Of a stretch of 51,061 nucleotides of DNA, positions 7,065-15,387 are shown piece by piece (positions within the stretch are counted from its first letter, which is position 1; the number at the start of each line of letters is the position of its first letter). Below the pieces are notes generated by a model that worked only from the letters and a program-made list of their open reading frames with translations, was not told the DNA's origin and made no database searches. Origin of the DNA: an uncultured Bacteroidales bacterium (lineage in GTDB: Bacteria; Bacteroidota; Bacteroidia; Bacteroidales; Bacteroidaceae); assembly GCA_902779845.1 (NCBI GenBank), contig CACZCZ010000016.1:1-51061 (forward strand), given 5' to 3'. The position numbers and the translations under genes were made by a program.

Positions 7065-7656
7065 GATGGTTGAGTTTTTGTTTCAGAAGTTGGGTTAGTG
7101 TATAGAGTCGCGACTTCACGGTGCCTTCCGGCAACGACATCACCTGTGCTATCTGCGGCACGGTGAGTTCTTCTTCGAAGCGGAGCGAGAACAGCAGCCG
7201 GCGCTCTGGCGGCATCGCCTCCAACAGCTGGCCAAGGTCATGGTCGAAGGCCTGTTGGTCGAGTTGGTCGATGATGTTGCTGTCGCGGGCCTCCTCCTGA
7301 GTCTGCATGGCGAACGATTCGTAGTCCTTCTCGTGTTCGCTGTGCCGGTAGTGGTTCTTGAGGAGGTTGTAGGCGATGGTGAGGAGCCATGTGCGGAAAC
7401 TTGAAACCTGAGACCTGGAACCTGAAACTTGAAACTTATTGCGCGCTGTCCACACTCTCATGAAAGCGTCCTGCGTCAGGTCGGCAGCCAGAGCCTCATC
7501 TCCCCCACCCAGCCTGAAGAAGAAGCCCATGAGGCGGCGGGCATGACGATGGTAGAGCTCGCCGTAAGCCCTGTCATCGTCATGGCCGCGCACGCGCTGC
7601 ATCAGTTCGTCGTCCGTGAGTGCAGCGAGGGGTTTGAACAGATGGGAGATGATCAT
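7051..7656 (-). CDS. ECF RNA polymerase sigma factor
   Basis: A 201-residue sigma-70 family protein starting MIISHLFKPLAAL. Region 2 spans about 25-95 (AYGELYHRHARRLMGFFF, DLTQDAFMRVWTARN, FRTWLLTIAYNLLKNHYR). Region 4 spans about 140-195 (MPPERRLLFSLRFEEELTVPQIAQVMSLPEGTVKSRL pattern). The start at 7656 overlaps the stop of the upstream gene (ATGA). Inside region 2, just before FRTWLLT, a short tandem word repeat (7395-7437) encodes FQVSGSRSQVSS, an insertion not expected in the family. Likely controlled by the membrane protein encoded next. Confidence 0.85.
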   Translation of the reverse strand: MIISHLFKPLAALTDDELMQRVRGHDDDRAYGELYHRHARRLMGFFFRLGGGDEALAADLTQDAFMRVWTARNKFQVSGSRSQVSSFRTWLLTIAYNLLKNHYRHSEHEKDYESFAMQTQEEARDSNIIDQLDQQAFDHDLGQLLEAMPPERRLLFSLRFEEELTVPQIAQVMSLPEGTVKSRLYTLTQLLKQKLNHHDTV

Positions 7657-8882
7657 TGGAGTTGTTTCTTCAGCAATTTCTCGTAATAAGCCTTCCTGTC
7701 CTCCATGGGATACTCTTGGGAGTAGGAGTCGCTCTGTCTGGGCACGCATCGCTCCACACACTTGCTAAGGATATTGTACAGACGCATGGCCTGATCCTCA
7801 TCGCCTTTCTTCCTGAACTTAGCTATCAGGTGCGCCAGGAGCGTCACATGGTTCAAGTCAACCATCGCGCTCGTCTCCCACGAGTCATAGACGAGGTCCG
7901 GCTCGGCCAGGTACTCCAGATCGTACACCTCCTTCACGTTGTGCATGGCCACGTCGAAATTGTTGTATGGCTTAGGACTGTACTTCAGCACCAGACCTTC
8001 GTTGAAGATGCTGTCCGTGTCGAGGATAGACACTTTGGGATTCGTGGGCGAGAAGTAAGCCGGGCGCTTGCTCTCATTGATGAGATACATGATGATGTCG
8101 GCCTCGTAGTACTGGAGCCACTTCTCGCCATATTTGTCGCCATAGTCCTGCACGTTCAAGGTCAGCGGCGCGATGTTCAACTTCTTATATAGCGCGTCCA
8201 TGAAAGTCGTGGCGTGCAGGAAGCTGAGGTTGATGATGATCACGTCCGTGCGCTCGCCCAGTGCCTCCTGCAACATCTTCATGGGTTCCGTGTCGAGGTC
8301 GCCGTTGGAGAAGTAGAGGGCATTCGGCTGCATGCTCTGGAGCATGTTATGATTGAAGTGCATGTGGCGGGAAGGGAAATACCGGCTCTGATACGACTTG
8401 GTGTAGAGCTCCTTGACACGCGGGTTGTCGGGGTCGTTAATCCACAGGCGCACGGCCAGAAATTCAAGGTCTTCAGGGCAGATGTCCTCCGGCATCAACT
8501 CTATGGCGCGGAGTATGTTGTCGCCCCGCTTGGCAGCCTCGTCGGTCTTCAGGCAGAAGCGTCCCTTGCAGAGGTTCAGCACAAAGCTGTCAGGCAGCGT
8601 AGCCTCCATTCGGCGGATGACGTCGGCCGTCCTTGATTCATCCTGGTTCTCTCCCCATCCGCCAGTGAACTGTTCGTAGTAACAGGTGGCCCTGAACAGA
8701 TTCCTCCATGCCCACTGGTCCTGCGGGTTTTCATCCACTCTTTTTTGCCAGGCCTCAGCCTGAGCCGCATACCACTCCGGTTCGTGGCTGTTGGCAGTGA
8801 TGGATTCTATGGTTTCCGCCTGCTGTGCGTTTGCGATGCAGTGACTGACCAATGCCAGTATGATAACGATTGTCTTTCTCAT
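7653..8882 (-). CDS. Exported TPR-like protein related to the soluble part of DUF2723 proteins
   Basis: A 409-residue protein with a signal peptide (MRKTIVIILALVSHCIANAQ). The N-terminal half looks like helical repeats (WQKRVDENPQDQWAWRNLF). The segment NALYFSNGDLDTEPMKMLQE followed by RTDVIIINLSFL resembles the periplasmic C-terminal region of DUF2723 membrane proteins. There are no membrane helices beyond the signal, so it acts in the periplasm or on the surface. It is the first gene of an operon with the ECF sigma factor and membrane protein (ATGA overlap), suggesting it contributes to, or is sensed by, that pathway. Function unknown. Confidence 0.55.
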   Translation of the reverse strand: MRKTIVIILALVSHCIANAQQAETIESITANSHEPEWYAAQAEAWQKRVDENPQDQWAWRNLFRATCYYEQFTGGWGENQDESRTADVIRRMEATLPDSFVLNLCKGRFCLKTDEAAKRGDNILRAIELMPEDICPEDLEFLAVRLWINDPDNPRVKELYTKSYQSRYFPSRHMHFNHNMLQSMQPNALYFSNGDLDTEPMKMLQEALGERTDVIIINLSFLHATTFMDALYKKLNIAPLTLNVQDYGDKYGEKWLQYYEADIIMYLINESKRPAYFSPTNPKVSILDTDSIFNEGLVLKYSPKPYNNFDVAMHNVKEVYDLEYLAEPDLVYDSWETSAMVDLNHVTLLAHLIAKFRKKGDEDQAMRLYNILSKCVERCVPRQSDSYSQEYPMEDRKAYYEKLLKKQLQ

Positions 8883-8973
8883 CGTGATAGTTTTCTATTG
8901 AATGTTATACCATTTCTGAGGCGCTCTCATAATGATATACACCCGACGGAGAAAAACGTTCGGTGGGAATCTG

Positions 8974-9795
8974 CTATTTGAAGACAATCATGTCCGCCAG
9001 ACGCAGGAAGTAGTCGTTGGACCAGATGTCAAGCTCGCGGGGATTATCAATGAAGCCAAGCACATCCTGCTTGACCAGCTCAATATCCGTGGAGGACAGC
9101 TTATCCCGAAGCAGCTGCATGAACGTTTCCCTCTCCACTACTTCACCACTGAACTCACGAATGCGTTCCTGAAGGTGACTATAGTCAAGAGGTATCTGAT
9201 GACGCACATACCACTCGAAGTCATACCAGTCGCGCCCCTTCACCCTGCGCTGCCAAGCCCGATAGACCAGCGCGTGCATCTTGCCTGCATAGAGGTAGGG
9301 CAGAGTGAAGCAACGGGTCATGAAAGTATAGGGCATGACCAACATCCTCTGCTCAGTCTCGAAAGCCAAGGGAGGGTCAACATCCAGCTCAATCTTCACC
9401 TTCACGGTCTTCTTCGTCTGGAACTTGATGTCGTATGCCTCGGTGTTCTCCTTCAGGAAAGCCGACTCCACGCGCCCGAAGATTTTCTTCTCCTTCTTTA
9501 CGATATTCACCTCGTGACCTGCCAACTTGAACTCCTCAATGATGGAGGGGAAATAGTCTTCAAGGTGAATGTCCTCGCGCTTTTCGATGAGTGAGAAATC
9601 CATGTCCTCAGAGAAACGCGGCAAGTTGTGGAAGATGCGCAGACACGTGCCTCCGTAGAAAGCTGCATGTTGGAAAAAGCCTCCTCGATGAAGCCCAGCA
9701 AGCGCTATACGCTGCATCACTTCCTGTTCCACATTTGGGGTGGCGGTTCCAGCGATTTCTGCACGCTGTGCCACCATATCATCATAAACGCTCAT
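8974..9795 (-). CDS. abiEii: AbiEii-type nucleotidyltransferase toxin
   Basis: A 273-residue member of the AbiEii/AbiGii family. The nucleotidyltransferase signature YGGTCLRIF is at 47-55, followed by RFSEDMDFSL with D64 and D66. The later motif KMHALVYRAWQRRVKGRDWYD is typical of the family. Characterised relatives are GTP-dependent or tRNA-targeting nucleotidyltransferases that stop growth and protect against phage. The ATG at 9795 overlaps the antitoxin stop (ATGA); a longer open frame starting within the antitoxin gene is rejected. The pair is a type IV toxin-antitoxin unit. Confidence 0.88.
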   Translation of the reverse strand: MSVYDDMVAQRAEIAGTATPNVEQEVMQRIALAGLHRGGFFQHAAFYGGTCLRIFHNLPRFSEDMDFSLIEKREDIHLEDYFPSIIEEFKLAGHEVNIVKKEKKIFGRVESAFLKENTEAYDIKFQTKKTVKVKIELDVDPPLAFETEQRMLVMPYTFMTRCFTLPYLYAGKMHALVYRAWQRRVKGRDWYDFEWYVRHQIPLDYSHLQERIREFSGEVVERETFMQLLRDKLSSTDIELVKQDVLGFIDNPRELDIWSNDYFLRLADMIVFK

Positions 9796-10424
9796 AACTT
9801 CTTGATAATCTTTAGTAAGTTGTTGAAAATATTGGCCTTCATGCCTGTGGCTGCACAAGCTTCAATGATGCTGACATCAAAGTCAGCCAATGCGTCTGTA
9901 TCGAAACGCATATCCTCTTCCAGATACACCCACAGGCTTTTCACCGACTGCGAAGGCACGTAGGAATCATAGAGTATCGTGTCGCACAGCGCCTTCTCGG
10001 GCCTTGCCATCAGGAAACAAACACCGCTCTCCTCCACGCTCCTGATGCCGATGGGGAAATAGGCCGGCTTCACTTGATCATAGGAAAAACGCCCCAGCTT
10101 ATTCTCGAACAAGCGACTGCGTTTGATGGTGACAGAAGTCATCGTATAGACCCGCTCCGGTATCAGTCCATACCAGCGCAATGCCCATTGCTCTGAGACG
10201 TATGACGGACCATAGATATGGTTAGCGCAGAGAGGTACGCAGATGTCCTTGCCGCTCACCTGCTTGCTGACGACATACAGTCCTCGCTTCAACCTTATCA
10301 ATTGCTCATCCCGCTCCAGAGCGCGTATCTTCTCACTGGGCGACGACAAGTAATCGAAACACGCTGCAACCGTCCCCGTCTGCACGGGAACATTTCCCAG
10401 CTTTATCAATGGATTTTCCTTCAT
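9792..10424 (-). CDS. abiEi: AbiEi-type antitoxin / transcriptional repressor
   Basis: A 210-residue protein with the AbiEi layout: an N-terminal winged-helix part (about 1-60, including FDYLSSPSEKIRALERDEQLIRLKRGLYV, split over two helices) and a C-terminal antitoxin domain (IYGPSYVSEQWALRWYGLIPE, MARPEKALCDTI). I start it at the ATG at 10424; codons upstream would read through the promoter. AbiEi proteins repress their own operon by binding inverted repeats and block the toxin without a stable complex. An almost perfect inverted repeat overlaps the promoter here. Confidence 0.85.
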   Translation of the reverse strand: MKENPLIKLGNVPVQTGTVAACFDYLSSPSEKIRALERDEQLIRLKRGLYVVSKQVSGKDICVPLCANHIYGPSYVSEQWALRWYGLIPERVYTMTSVTIKRSRLFENKLGRFSYDQVKPAYFPIGIRSVEESGVCFLMARPEKALCDTILYDSYVPSQSVKSLWVYLEEDMRFDTDALADFDVSIIEACAATGMKANIFNNLLKIIKKL

Positions 10425-10444
10425 GAATGTTCGCTTTTCGGCTG

Positions 10445-10497
10445 CAAAGTTATATAATATTGCACAGAAAACCAAGAAAAACCTTGTTTTCTGTGCA
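10445..10497 (-). promoter_or_regulatory. abiE promoter with overlapping inverted-repeat operator
   Basis: On the minus strand: -33 TTGG (about 10472-10475), 20 bases, -7 TAACTTTG (10445-10452). The inverted repeat TGCACAGAAAAC...GTTTTCTGTGCA spans 10461-10497 and covers the -33 element and spacer. Its arms match over 15 bases with one extra C in one arm. This is the expected AbiEi operator. Confidence 0.7.
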
Positions 10498-10632
10498 GAG
10501 ATTAATACTTTTTAGCCTTCCGTATGGCTGCAATGGTAAAGCTTTATCTCCTAATCTTCAAATTTCAAGGGCATTAAATGACAAAGAACAACTGTAAACG
10601 GCCAAAAATGTCTAAACAGAGTTAAAGAGATA

Positions 10633-10663
10633 GCCCCAACACGCAAGTTGTACGCGTTGGGGC
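10633..10663 (-). terminator. Hairpin terminator after the PspC operon
   Basis: GCCCCAACACGC pairs with GCGTTGGGGC across an 8-9 base loop, 35 bases beyond the stop codon of the large PspC gene. The following T run is weak. Confidence 0.6.
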
Positions 10664-10697
10664 ATTGCTGTCGGATTTTGCAGCATTATTACAATAG

Positions 10698-12671
10698 CTA
10701 CTCCACGCGAATGAGCTCGAAGTCAGTAGCGGAGAACCATTTGCCAAGCCAGGTCTGATGCGTGATGGCCGGGTTGGTGGTGACGCCATAGCGTAGGCGG
10801 GCAGGGCGCTTGCTAATCCTGATTTCAGGCAGCGTGTCGCGATTCCAACCGTAACCCCTGCCCTCGTTGGCCGCAGCAAGGGCGCACATGCGCTCATAGA
10901 TAGGACCTTCCATAGTGCCGCCCCGCTCCTCGGCAGCCTTTTCAGCAGCAGCTTTCTGCAGGACGGCCTCCCGCCATACATCGCCACCTTCGTTGCCGCT
11001 GGCAGGAATCTCACATAAATAAGCTGCATTGTCATTATCGTCTATAATGGCATACAAACAAGCTCCTTGCCCATCAGCGCGGACACAAGCCGTCAGCTGA
11101 TATGTGCCAGGCTGCAAGGTGTCTGTGTGCTCGATGGTGAACAACTGTTTTCCACCATAAGTGTCAATATAACGTGTCCATCGATCCTCTCCGTAGTACT
11201 CGCCATGCGCAGTATAGCGGTCGTTACATCCCTCGGCACGCACTACGCGCCATCCCTGTTGCGAGAGAAACTCCCACTCATGGGGCTGATAGTAGATGCC
11301 GTCGTGTGTGTTCTCAATCCGACTTCTTTCGTCATATTCATTCCATACCCGCTTATTATATTTATTCGCAGCGTCAATCATGGTAATCCAACGGGAACCT
11401 AATGCTGCGCCTGCCACAAGAATCCCCATTATCCACATCACAAGCAAAGCGATACGCTGACGATAAGGCATGGAAGACATCTGCCTGAACTCGTTCAAGA
11501 GGCTGTGAATGATGGCGTATGCTGTGATGGAGAGCACGACAATGGAAGATATGAGGAAGATGACAAAAGGCACCTTCAATGTGGGCAATATCTCCGCAAA
11601 CTCGGGTGAGGATATCCAGCTGCTACTGAAGACTTTATCAACAGGATTGAACGCAACCACAAAAAGCATGAAGATACCAATCAGGCACATCACGGCAAGG
11701 AACGCGCCAAAAGCATAGATGCACCAGCGGAACAAGGTCGTGATGACCGTCCAAAGGGCTATGAAGAAACCGCCGATACAGCCAATTGTACCACTAATGC
11801 AGCCAGAGGGACCACGGTGGCCTTTACCCCAAGCCCCGCTCCCCACTCCCCCCGTGCGGGGAAGAGGCTCGTCTCCACTTGTGGGGGTGGGATTACAAGA
11901 TGTAGTTTCAGAGGATAAGGGGTCCTCCCCTCCACGGGTGGAGCGGGGAGAGGGGCTGTGTGAGGAACTTATCTCCTCCGCCAGGTTCTGCGGATTCACC
12001 TCCTTTCCCTTCATCCTTAGGCGGTCTTCGGGTGTCTCTGCCACAGGCATGAGGACAGCAAAGACGATGTAGCAGAAGACAAGCAGAAGAGAATTGAGAA
12101 TTGCGCCATCCTCATAGACAAAGCTATTTCTAACAAACACAAAGCGAATGATCGAGAGGGGCATAACCCAAGGCATCATCCATATCAACATCAAGAGCCC
12201 CACGTAACCCAGACGCCACCACAGCACATCACCGCCAAAGTATGCTGCTAAGCCCGACAGCACACCCAACACCTTCCTGTCGGAAGGGTTACGATAGAGG
12301 CGCTTAGTGGCCTTGCTTGTCCCTCCTACGGTCCCGGAAGAGGCTTCTGTTCCGTTGCTGGCTGAGGACGAAGCATCCGTAGCCCCCTCGGGGGCTGAAT
12401 GGGGGTCCACTTCTTCCATTTCTTCCGGCTTCCCTATCCGATGTATAATCTCCGTGACGTGTTCGATGGTCACGGCTTCAACACCCTGTGCCTTCAGTTC
12501 GTCCAAGAGTTCGGCGATGCGCGCTTCGATGTCCTCGGCGATTTCCTCGCCACCCTCACGAGAACGGAAATAGTTGCGGAGCGACTGCTCGTAGGTGGAC
12601 AGCATCTCGTAAGCATCCTCGTCGATGGCAAAGAGGCGTCCGCAAAGGTTGATGGTAATATTCTTTTTCAT
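10698..12671 (-). CDS. PspC-domain membrane protein with C-terminal sensor-like domain
   Basis: A 657-residue protein. Residues 1-90 form the helical N-terminal domain usual for Bacteroidota PspC proteins (MKKNITINLCGRLFAIDEDA, ending EIIHRIGKPEEME). The PspC domain follows at about 122-170 (RLYRNPSDRKVLGVLSGLAAYFGG) with membrane helices there and at about 190-215, 295-330, 365-390 and 405-425. The C-terminal 200 residues carry the beta-rich domain shared with the protein at 471-2225. A Ser/Pro-rich linker near 235-295 is encoded by GC-rich hairpin repeats (11824-11960) and is probably a repeat insertion. It is coupled to the PadR gene (ATGA overlap) and probably takes part in envelope-stress control. 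Confidence 0.75.
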   Translation of the reverse strand: MKKNITINLCGRLFAIDEDAYEMLSTYEQSLRNYFRSREGGEEIAEDIEARIAELLDELKAQGVEAVTIEHVTEIIHRIGKPEEMEEVDPHSAPEGATDASSSASNGTEASSGTVGGTSKATKRLYRNPSDRKVLGVLSGLAAYFGGDVLWWRLGYVGLLMLIWMMPWVMPLSIIRFVFVRNSFVYEDGAILNSLLLVFCYIVFAVLMPVAETPEDRLRMKGKEVNPQNLAEEISSSHSPSPRSTRGGEDPLSSETTSCNPTPTSGDEPLPRTGGVGSGAWGKGHRGPSGCISGTIGCIGGFFIALWTVITTLFRWCIYAFGAFLAVMCLIGIFMLFVVAFNPVDKVFSSSWISSPEFAEILPTLKVPFVIFLISSIVVLSITAYAIIHSLLNEFRQMSSMPYRQRIALLVMWIMGILVAGAALGSRWITMIDAANKYNKRVWNEYDERSRIENTHDGIYYQPHEWEFLSQQGWRVVRAEGCNDRYTAHGEYYGEDRWTRYIDTYGGKQLFTIEHTDTLQPGTYQLTACVRADGQGACLYAIIDDNDNAAYLCEIPASGNEGGDVWREAVLQKAAAEKAAEERGGTMEGPIYERMCALAAANEGRGYGWNRDTLPEIRISKRPARLRYGVTTNPAITHQTWLGKWFSATDFELIRVE

Positions 12672-12994
12672 TTCTTCAAGTAATTTACGGTGTTAGAGAT
12701 TTCGCCCCAAGCCTTGTCCAGTTCATCGAGGAACTGCTGCCCGAGCGGAGTGAGTTCGTAATACTTGCGGGGCGGGCCTTGTGTGCTCTCCTGCCATTCG
12801 TAGGCGAGCAGGCCGTCCTTCTTCAGACGCGTCAGCAGCGGGTACAATGTACCTTCGACCACCAGCAGTTCAGCTTCTTTCAGCTGCTGAATGATGTCGG
12901 AGGCATAAGCCGGCTGCCGCTTCAAGAGCAGAAGGATGCAATATTCGAGCATACCCTTGCGCATCTGGGATTTGGCATTTGACACATCCATCAT
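12668..12994 (-). CDS. PadR-family transcriptional regulator
   Basis: A 108-residue PadR winged-helix protein: RKGMLEYCILLLLKRQPAYA at 12-31, the wing region EGTLYPLLTRLKKDGLL at 48-64, and the RKYYELTPLGQQFLDEL close. It is the middle gene of a pspC-padR-pspC operon, a frequent arrangement in Bacteroidota in which PadR represses the operon. It is translationally coupled to the large PspC gene. Just upstream of its ATG lies an AT-rich tandem word repeat (12999-13033). Confidence 0.9.
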   Translation of the reverse strand: MMDVSNAKSQMRKGMLEYCILLLLKRQPAYASDIIQQLKEAELLVVEGTLYPLLTRLKKDGLLAYEWQESTQGPPRKYYELTPLGQQFLDELDKAWGEISNTVNYLKK

Positions 12995-12998
12995 CTTG

Positions 12999-13033
12999 AT
13001 TTACAATTTGAAGATTTACAATTTACAATTTGC
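12999..13033. repeat. AT-rich tandem word repeat before padR
   Basis: The word TTTACAATTTG or TTTACAATT is repeated three times (GATTTACAATTTG, AAGATTTACAATT, TACAATTTGC). It fills the 43-base gap between the small PspC gene and the PadR start. Similar word repeats precede purN, leuB and the VirE-type gene. Confidence 0.6.
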
Positions 13034-13037
13034 GGAT

Positions 13038-13226
13038 TCACTCCTGCGGCATGATAAGCCATAGAATCAGATAAATAATACCGCCGCAGAAGGCAGTGCT
13101 GACTGTCAGAAGAACCCAAATGAGACGCAGTAAATCTGCATTCCATCCAAAATATTCAGCTATTCCGCCGCATACGCCAGCAATCCATTTATTATTAGGT
13201 GTGCGTGCTAATCTTCCTTGTGCCAT
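13038..13226 (-). CDS. Small PspC-domain membrane protein
   Basis: A 62-residue protein that is just one PspC domain: LARTPNNKWIAGVCGGIAEY at 5-24, followed by FGWNADLLRLIWVLL and a second hydrophobic stretch ending LILWLIMPQE. PspC proteins sit in the inner membrane and report envelope damage. First gene of the pspC-padR-pspC operon. Confidence 0.9.
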   Translation of the reverse strand: MAQGRLARTPNNKWIAGVCGGIAEYFGWNADLLRLIWVLLTVSTAFCGGIIYLILWLIMPQE

Positions 13227-13276
13227 AATGAGTCTTTCTTTTAGGGTTTAACAATACTTCTTTGCTTAAGCGAGGG

Positions 13277-13316
13277 CAAAGGTATGCTAAATCTAAGTAC
13301 CTTGCAATACATAGTA
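13277..13316 (-). promoter_or_regulatory. Promoter and possible PadR site of the pspC operon
   Basis: On the minus strand: -33 TTGCAAGG (TTG at 13305-13307), 20 bases, -7 TACCTTTG at 13277-13284. The word GGTACT occurs twice as a direct repeat across the -33 region (about 13296-13316) and could be the PadR operator; that part is a guess. Confidence 0.55.
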
Positions 13317-13407
13317 CCTATTAAAAGGCGGATAATAACACAATTTAACAGAATCAGGCTGAGAAAGAGAAAAAAGAAGCCTGAGTGCGATGTGCGCATA
13401 AAGAAGC

Positions 13408-13437
13408 GCCCCGCCGCATCTCACAACGCAGCGGGGC
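13408..13437 (-). terminator. Hairpin downstream of the 13525-14022 region
   Basis: GCCCCGC and GCGGGGC pair across a 16-base loop (GCATCTCACAACGCA region). It lies downstream of the minus-strand gene 13525-14022. An almost identical unit with the same flanking GCCTATAGGACTT occurs at 15309-15338. Confidence 0.55.
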
Positions 13438-13524
13438 TCGGTGTGCCTATAGGACTTCAACTAATTAACTACTATTTAAAAACTGCTTTAGGAAATCAAT
13501 TAAACAACATTAGCTTGAAGAGCG

Positions 13525-14022
13525 CTACTTGAAGAAGTTCTGCTTCAAGAGCTGCTGGATGTCATCGGGCGCGTTCTTCATTTTGCAGCACTCAACGATG
13601 TAGCGTGTCAGCTTCTCGGGCATGGCCGTCTGCTTCTTCCAAATGTCGTGGCGTTTCATCCATGTGCCTTGGGTTGTGGTCTTGTCAATCCAGATGATGG
13701 CATCCTTGATGGCCGGGCGGCCCATCTCTGAATACCATCCGTCCTTGAGGGAATAGGTGCCATACTCATGGGGCATCACCACACACTTCCCATCCTTCGT
13801 GAGTGCAATCTCGGCGCAGGCATATTCGCCATCCGCGCCATAGTACTTGAACTGTGTGTAGCCGCTGGCCTTGCCGCAGACCACTTTCTTCTCGCCCTCC
13901 CATTGCATAGACTCCATCATCCATACGCCTACAATCTCTTTGTCAGAGATCTTGTTGGTTTGTGCTGTGAGCTGTGCTGCGCACGCCAGCACCATTGCCA
14001 TTGTCAGAAACATCTTTTTCAT
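13525..14022 (-). CDS. Small exported protein, possibly DUF4488-like
   Basis: A 165-residue protein with a clear signal peptide (MKKMFLTMAMVLACAAQLTAQ). The mature part has a lipocalin-like start (EIVGVWMMESMQWEG) and the beta pattern YTQFKYYGADGEYACAEI, consistent with the DUF4488 family of Bacteroidota exported proteins; I am not certain of that family. It acts in the periplasm. It stands alone, with a hairpin about 90 bases downstream. Confidence 0.5.
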   Translation of the reverse strand: MKKMFLTMAMVLACAAQLTAQTNKISDKEIVGVWMMESMQWEGEKKVVCGKASGYTQFKYYGADGEYACAEIALTKDGKCVVMPHEYGTYSLKDGWYSEMGRPAIKDAIIWIDKTTTQGTWMKRHDIWKKQTAMPEKLTRYIVECCKMKNAPDDIQQLLKQNFFK

Positions 14023-14196
14023 AATCTTTTGTTTTTAGAGGTTTAACATGGTGCGAAGTGTTGCCTCGCACTTTCATCGTTTATCGCCGGCAAAGGTACG
14101 GGGTTTCCGGTGCATGGGCAAGAATCTCTGTTTGCATCTGTTTGGCATTAGAGTTGCAAACTATTTGCAAGCACATTCTTCATTCTTCATTCTCCT

Positions 14197-15216
14197 TCAT
14201 GCTCCCATGGAGAGGATGAAGTCATCCCATTCGCGGGCACCGCCTTTCCGCCCGAATACTTTCTTGTAAAGTCGGCTGCGGACGGTGCTGATGGTGCTTA
14301 CGTCGCGAGAGAGCACAGCAGCGATGTCCGTGGGTGCGATGCGCAGCTTGATGAGCAGCGATGTCTGGTATTCCAGTTCCGACATCGGATAGAGCATGCG
14401 CAGCTGACTGGTGAAGCCGGGATAGACTTTCTTCATCTGTTCCTCAATGCTGCTCCAGTCATCCTCTTTCAGCCTCAGCCCCGTGGCGATGCGACGCTGT
14501 AGTGTCTGGTAGTCTTGGGAACTGAAATACTCGTTCACTATCCGCTCGATAGCATTGCGAATGGGTTGTGGGCGCTCGTCGTGCTCTTCGCGAATCTGCC
14601 GTAGCTGCAGTTGCAGACGAAGCTTCTCCCTGCGATTGTTCAAGGCGATGTGTGCAATCAACAGAATCAGGAGAACGCAAAAGATGGTGGAATAGATGAG
14701 CACATGAATGACATTGGCCTGCGTCCGTTCCTTGGCTGAGAGCACAAAGCGGTGCGTTTCCTCTTCCTGGCTATTGCTGAGAATGATGGCGCTTATCTCT
14801 TCACCCCACTCATCGGCTATCTCGTCGGCACGATGCCATGTGTAGAGGATGCCGTTGCGCTGAATCGTCATCGTCGTGTCATCCTGCATGGTTAATGGTC
14901 GTGGGTCGCCATCTTCTAAATAGAGGTATTCACCGCCGCCTTTGTTGATGAACGTGATGCCGCATTGCTGGTAAGGCTGATGAACGACCATAGCCGATGC
15001 TGTCCGCGTGAGGCCACATTGGAGCATCATGCTGTCACCCTCGTAGATGCGCAGCGGCCTCATGTCCTGAACGGGGAAGGTCTCTACGCCGCCCATCGGA
15101 TATTCCACTTTCGACAGCACCCACGCCCCTTGCAGCAGGTGTTCACGTGGTTCCTCGGAAGAGCTGCAAGCTGTCAGCAGCAGGCTTAATAATAAGTAAG
15201 AGTGTATTTTCATCAT
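14197..15216 (-). CDS. Membrane-anchored regulator: lipoprotein-like sensor, one TM helix, cytoplasmic helix-turn-helix
   Basis: A 339-residue protein. It starts with a signal and lipobox-like cysteine (LLLTACSSS). Residues 20-150 form a lipocalin-like domain (QGAWVLSKVEYPMGG). A membrane helix at about 171-192 (VLIYSTIFCVLLILLIAHIAL) is followed by a charged coiled coil. The C-terminal domain ends with a helix-turn-helix of the LuxR type (RIAPTDIAAVLSRDVSTIST, then RSRLYKKVFGRKGG). Such one-piece regulators occur in Bacteroidota. How a lipoprotein-type N-terminus and a cytoplasmic DNA-binding end coexist is unclear; the N-terminal segment may be an uncleaved membrane helix. Target genes unknown. 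Confidence 0.6.
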   Translation of the reverse strand: MMKIHSYLLLSLLLTACSSSEEPREHLLQGAWVLSKVEYPMGGVETFPVQDMRPLRIYEGDSMMLQCGLTRTASAMVVHQPYQQCGITFINKGGGEYLYLEDGDPRPLTMQDDTTMTIQRNGILYTWHRADEIADEWGEEISAIILSNSQEEETHRFVLSAKERTQANVIHVLIYSTIFCVLLILLIAHIALNNRREKLRLQLQLRQIREEHDERPQPIRNAIERIVNEYFSSQDYQTLQRRIATGLRLKEDDWSSIEEQMKKVYPGFTSQLRMLYPMSELEYQTSLLIKLRIAPTDIAAVLSRDVSTISTVRSRLYKKVFGRKGGAREWDDFILSMGA

Positions 15217-15308
15217 TCTTCGCTTTGTTTAGCGTGTGCAAAGATAGGCTTATTCTTCTATATATCGGTCTGAAACGACTTTGCAAAGTGTTTGCATCAA
15301 GACAAAAT

Positions 15309-15338
15309 GTCCCGCCGCATCTCACGACGCAGCGGGGC
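15309..15338 (-). terminator. Hairpin after the BlaI/BlaR1 operon
   Basis: GTCCCGC pairs with GCGGGGC across a loop almost identical to that of the 13408-13437 hairpin, and GCCTATAGGACTT is again found nearby at about 15344-15357. The hairpin lies 50 bases downstream of the BlaR1-like gene and may stop its transcript. Confidence 0.55.
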
Positions 15339-15387
15339 GTAGCGCCTATAGGACTTTTTAGCGTTTACTCACTAAATACGAACTGCT

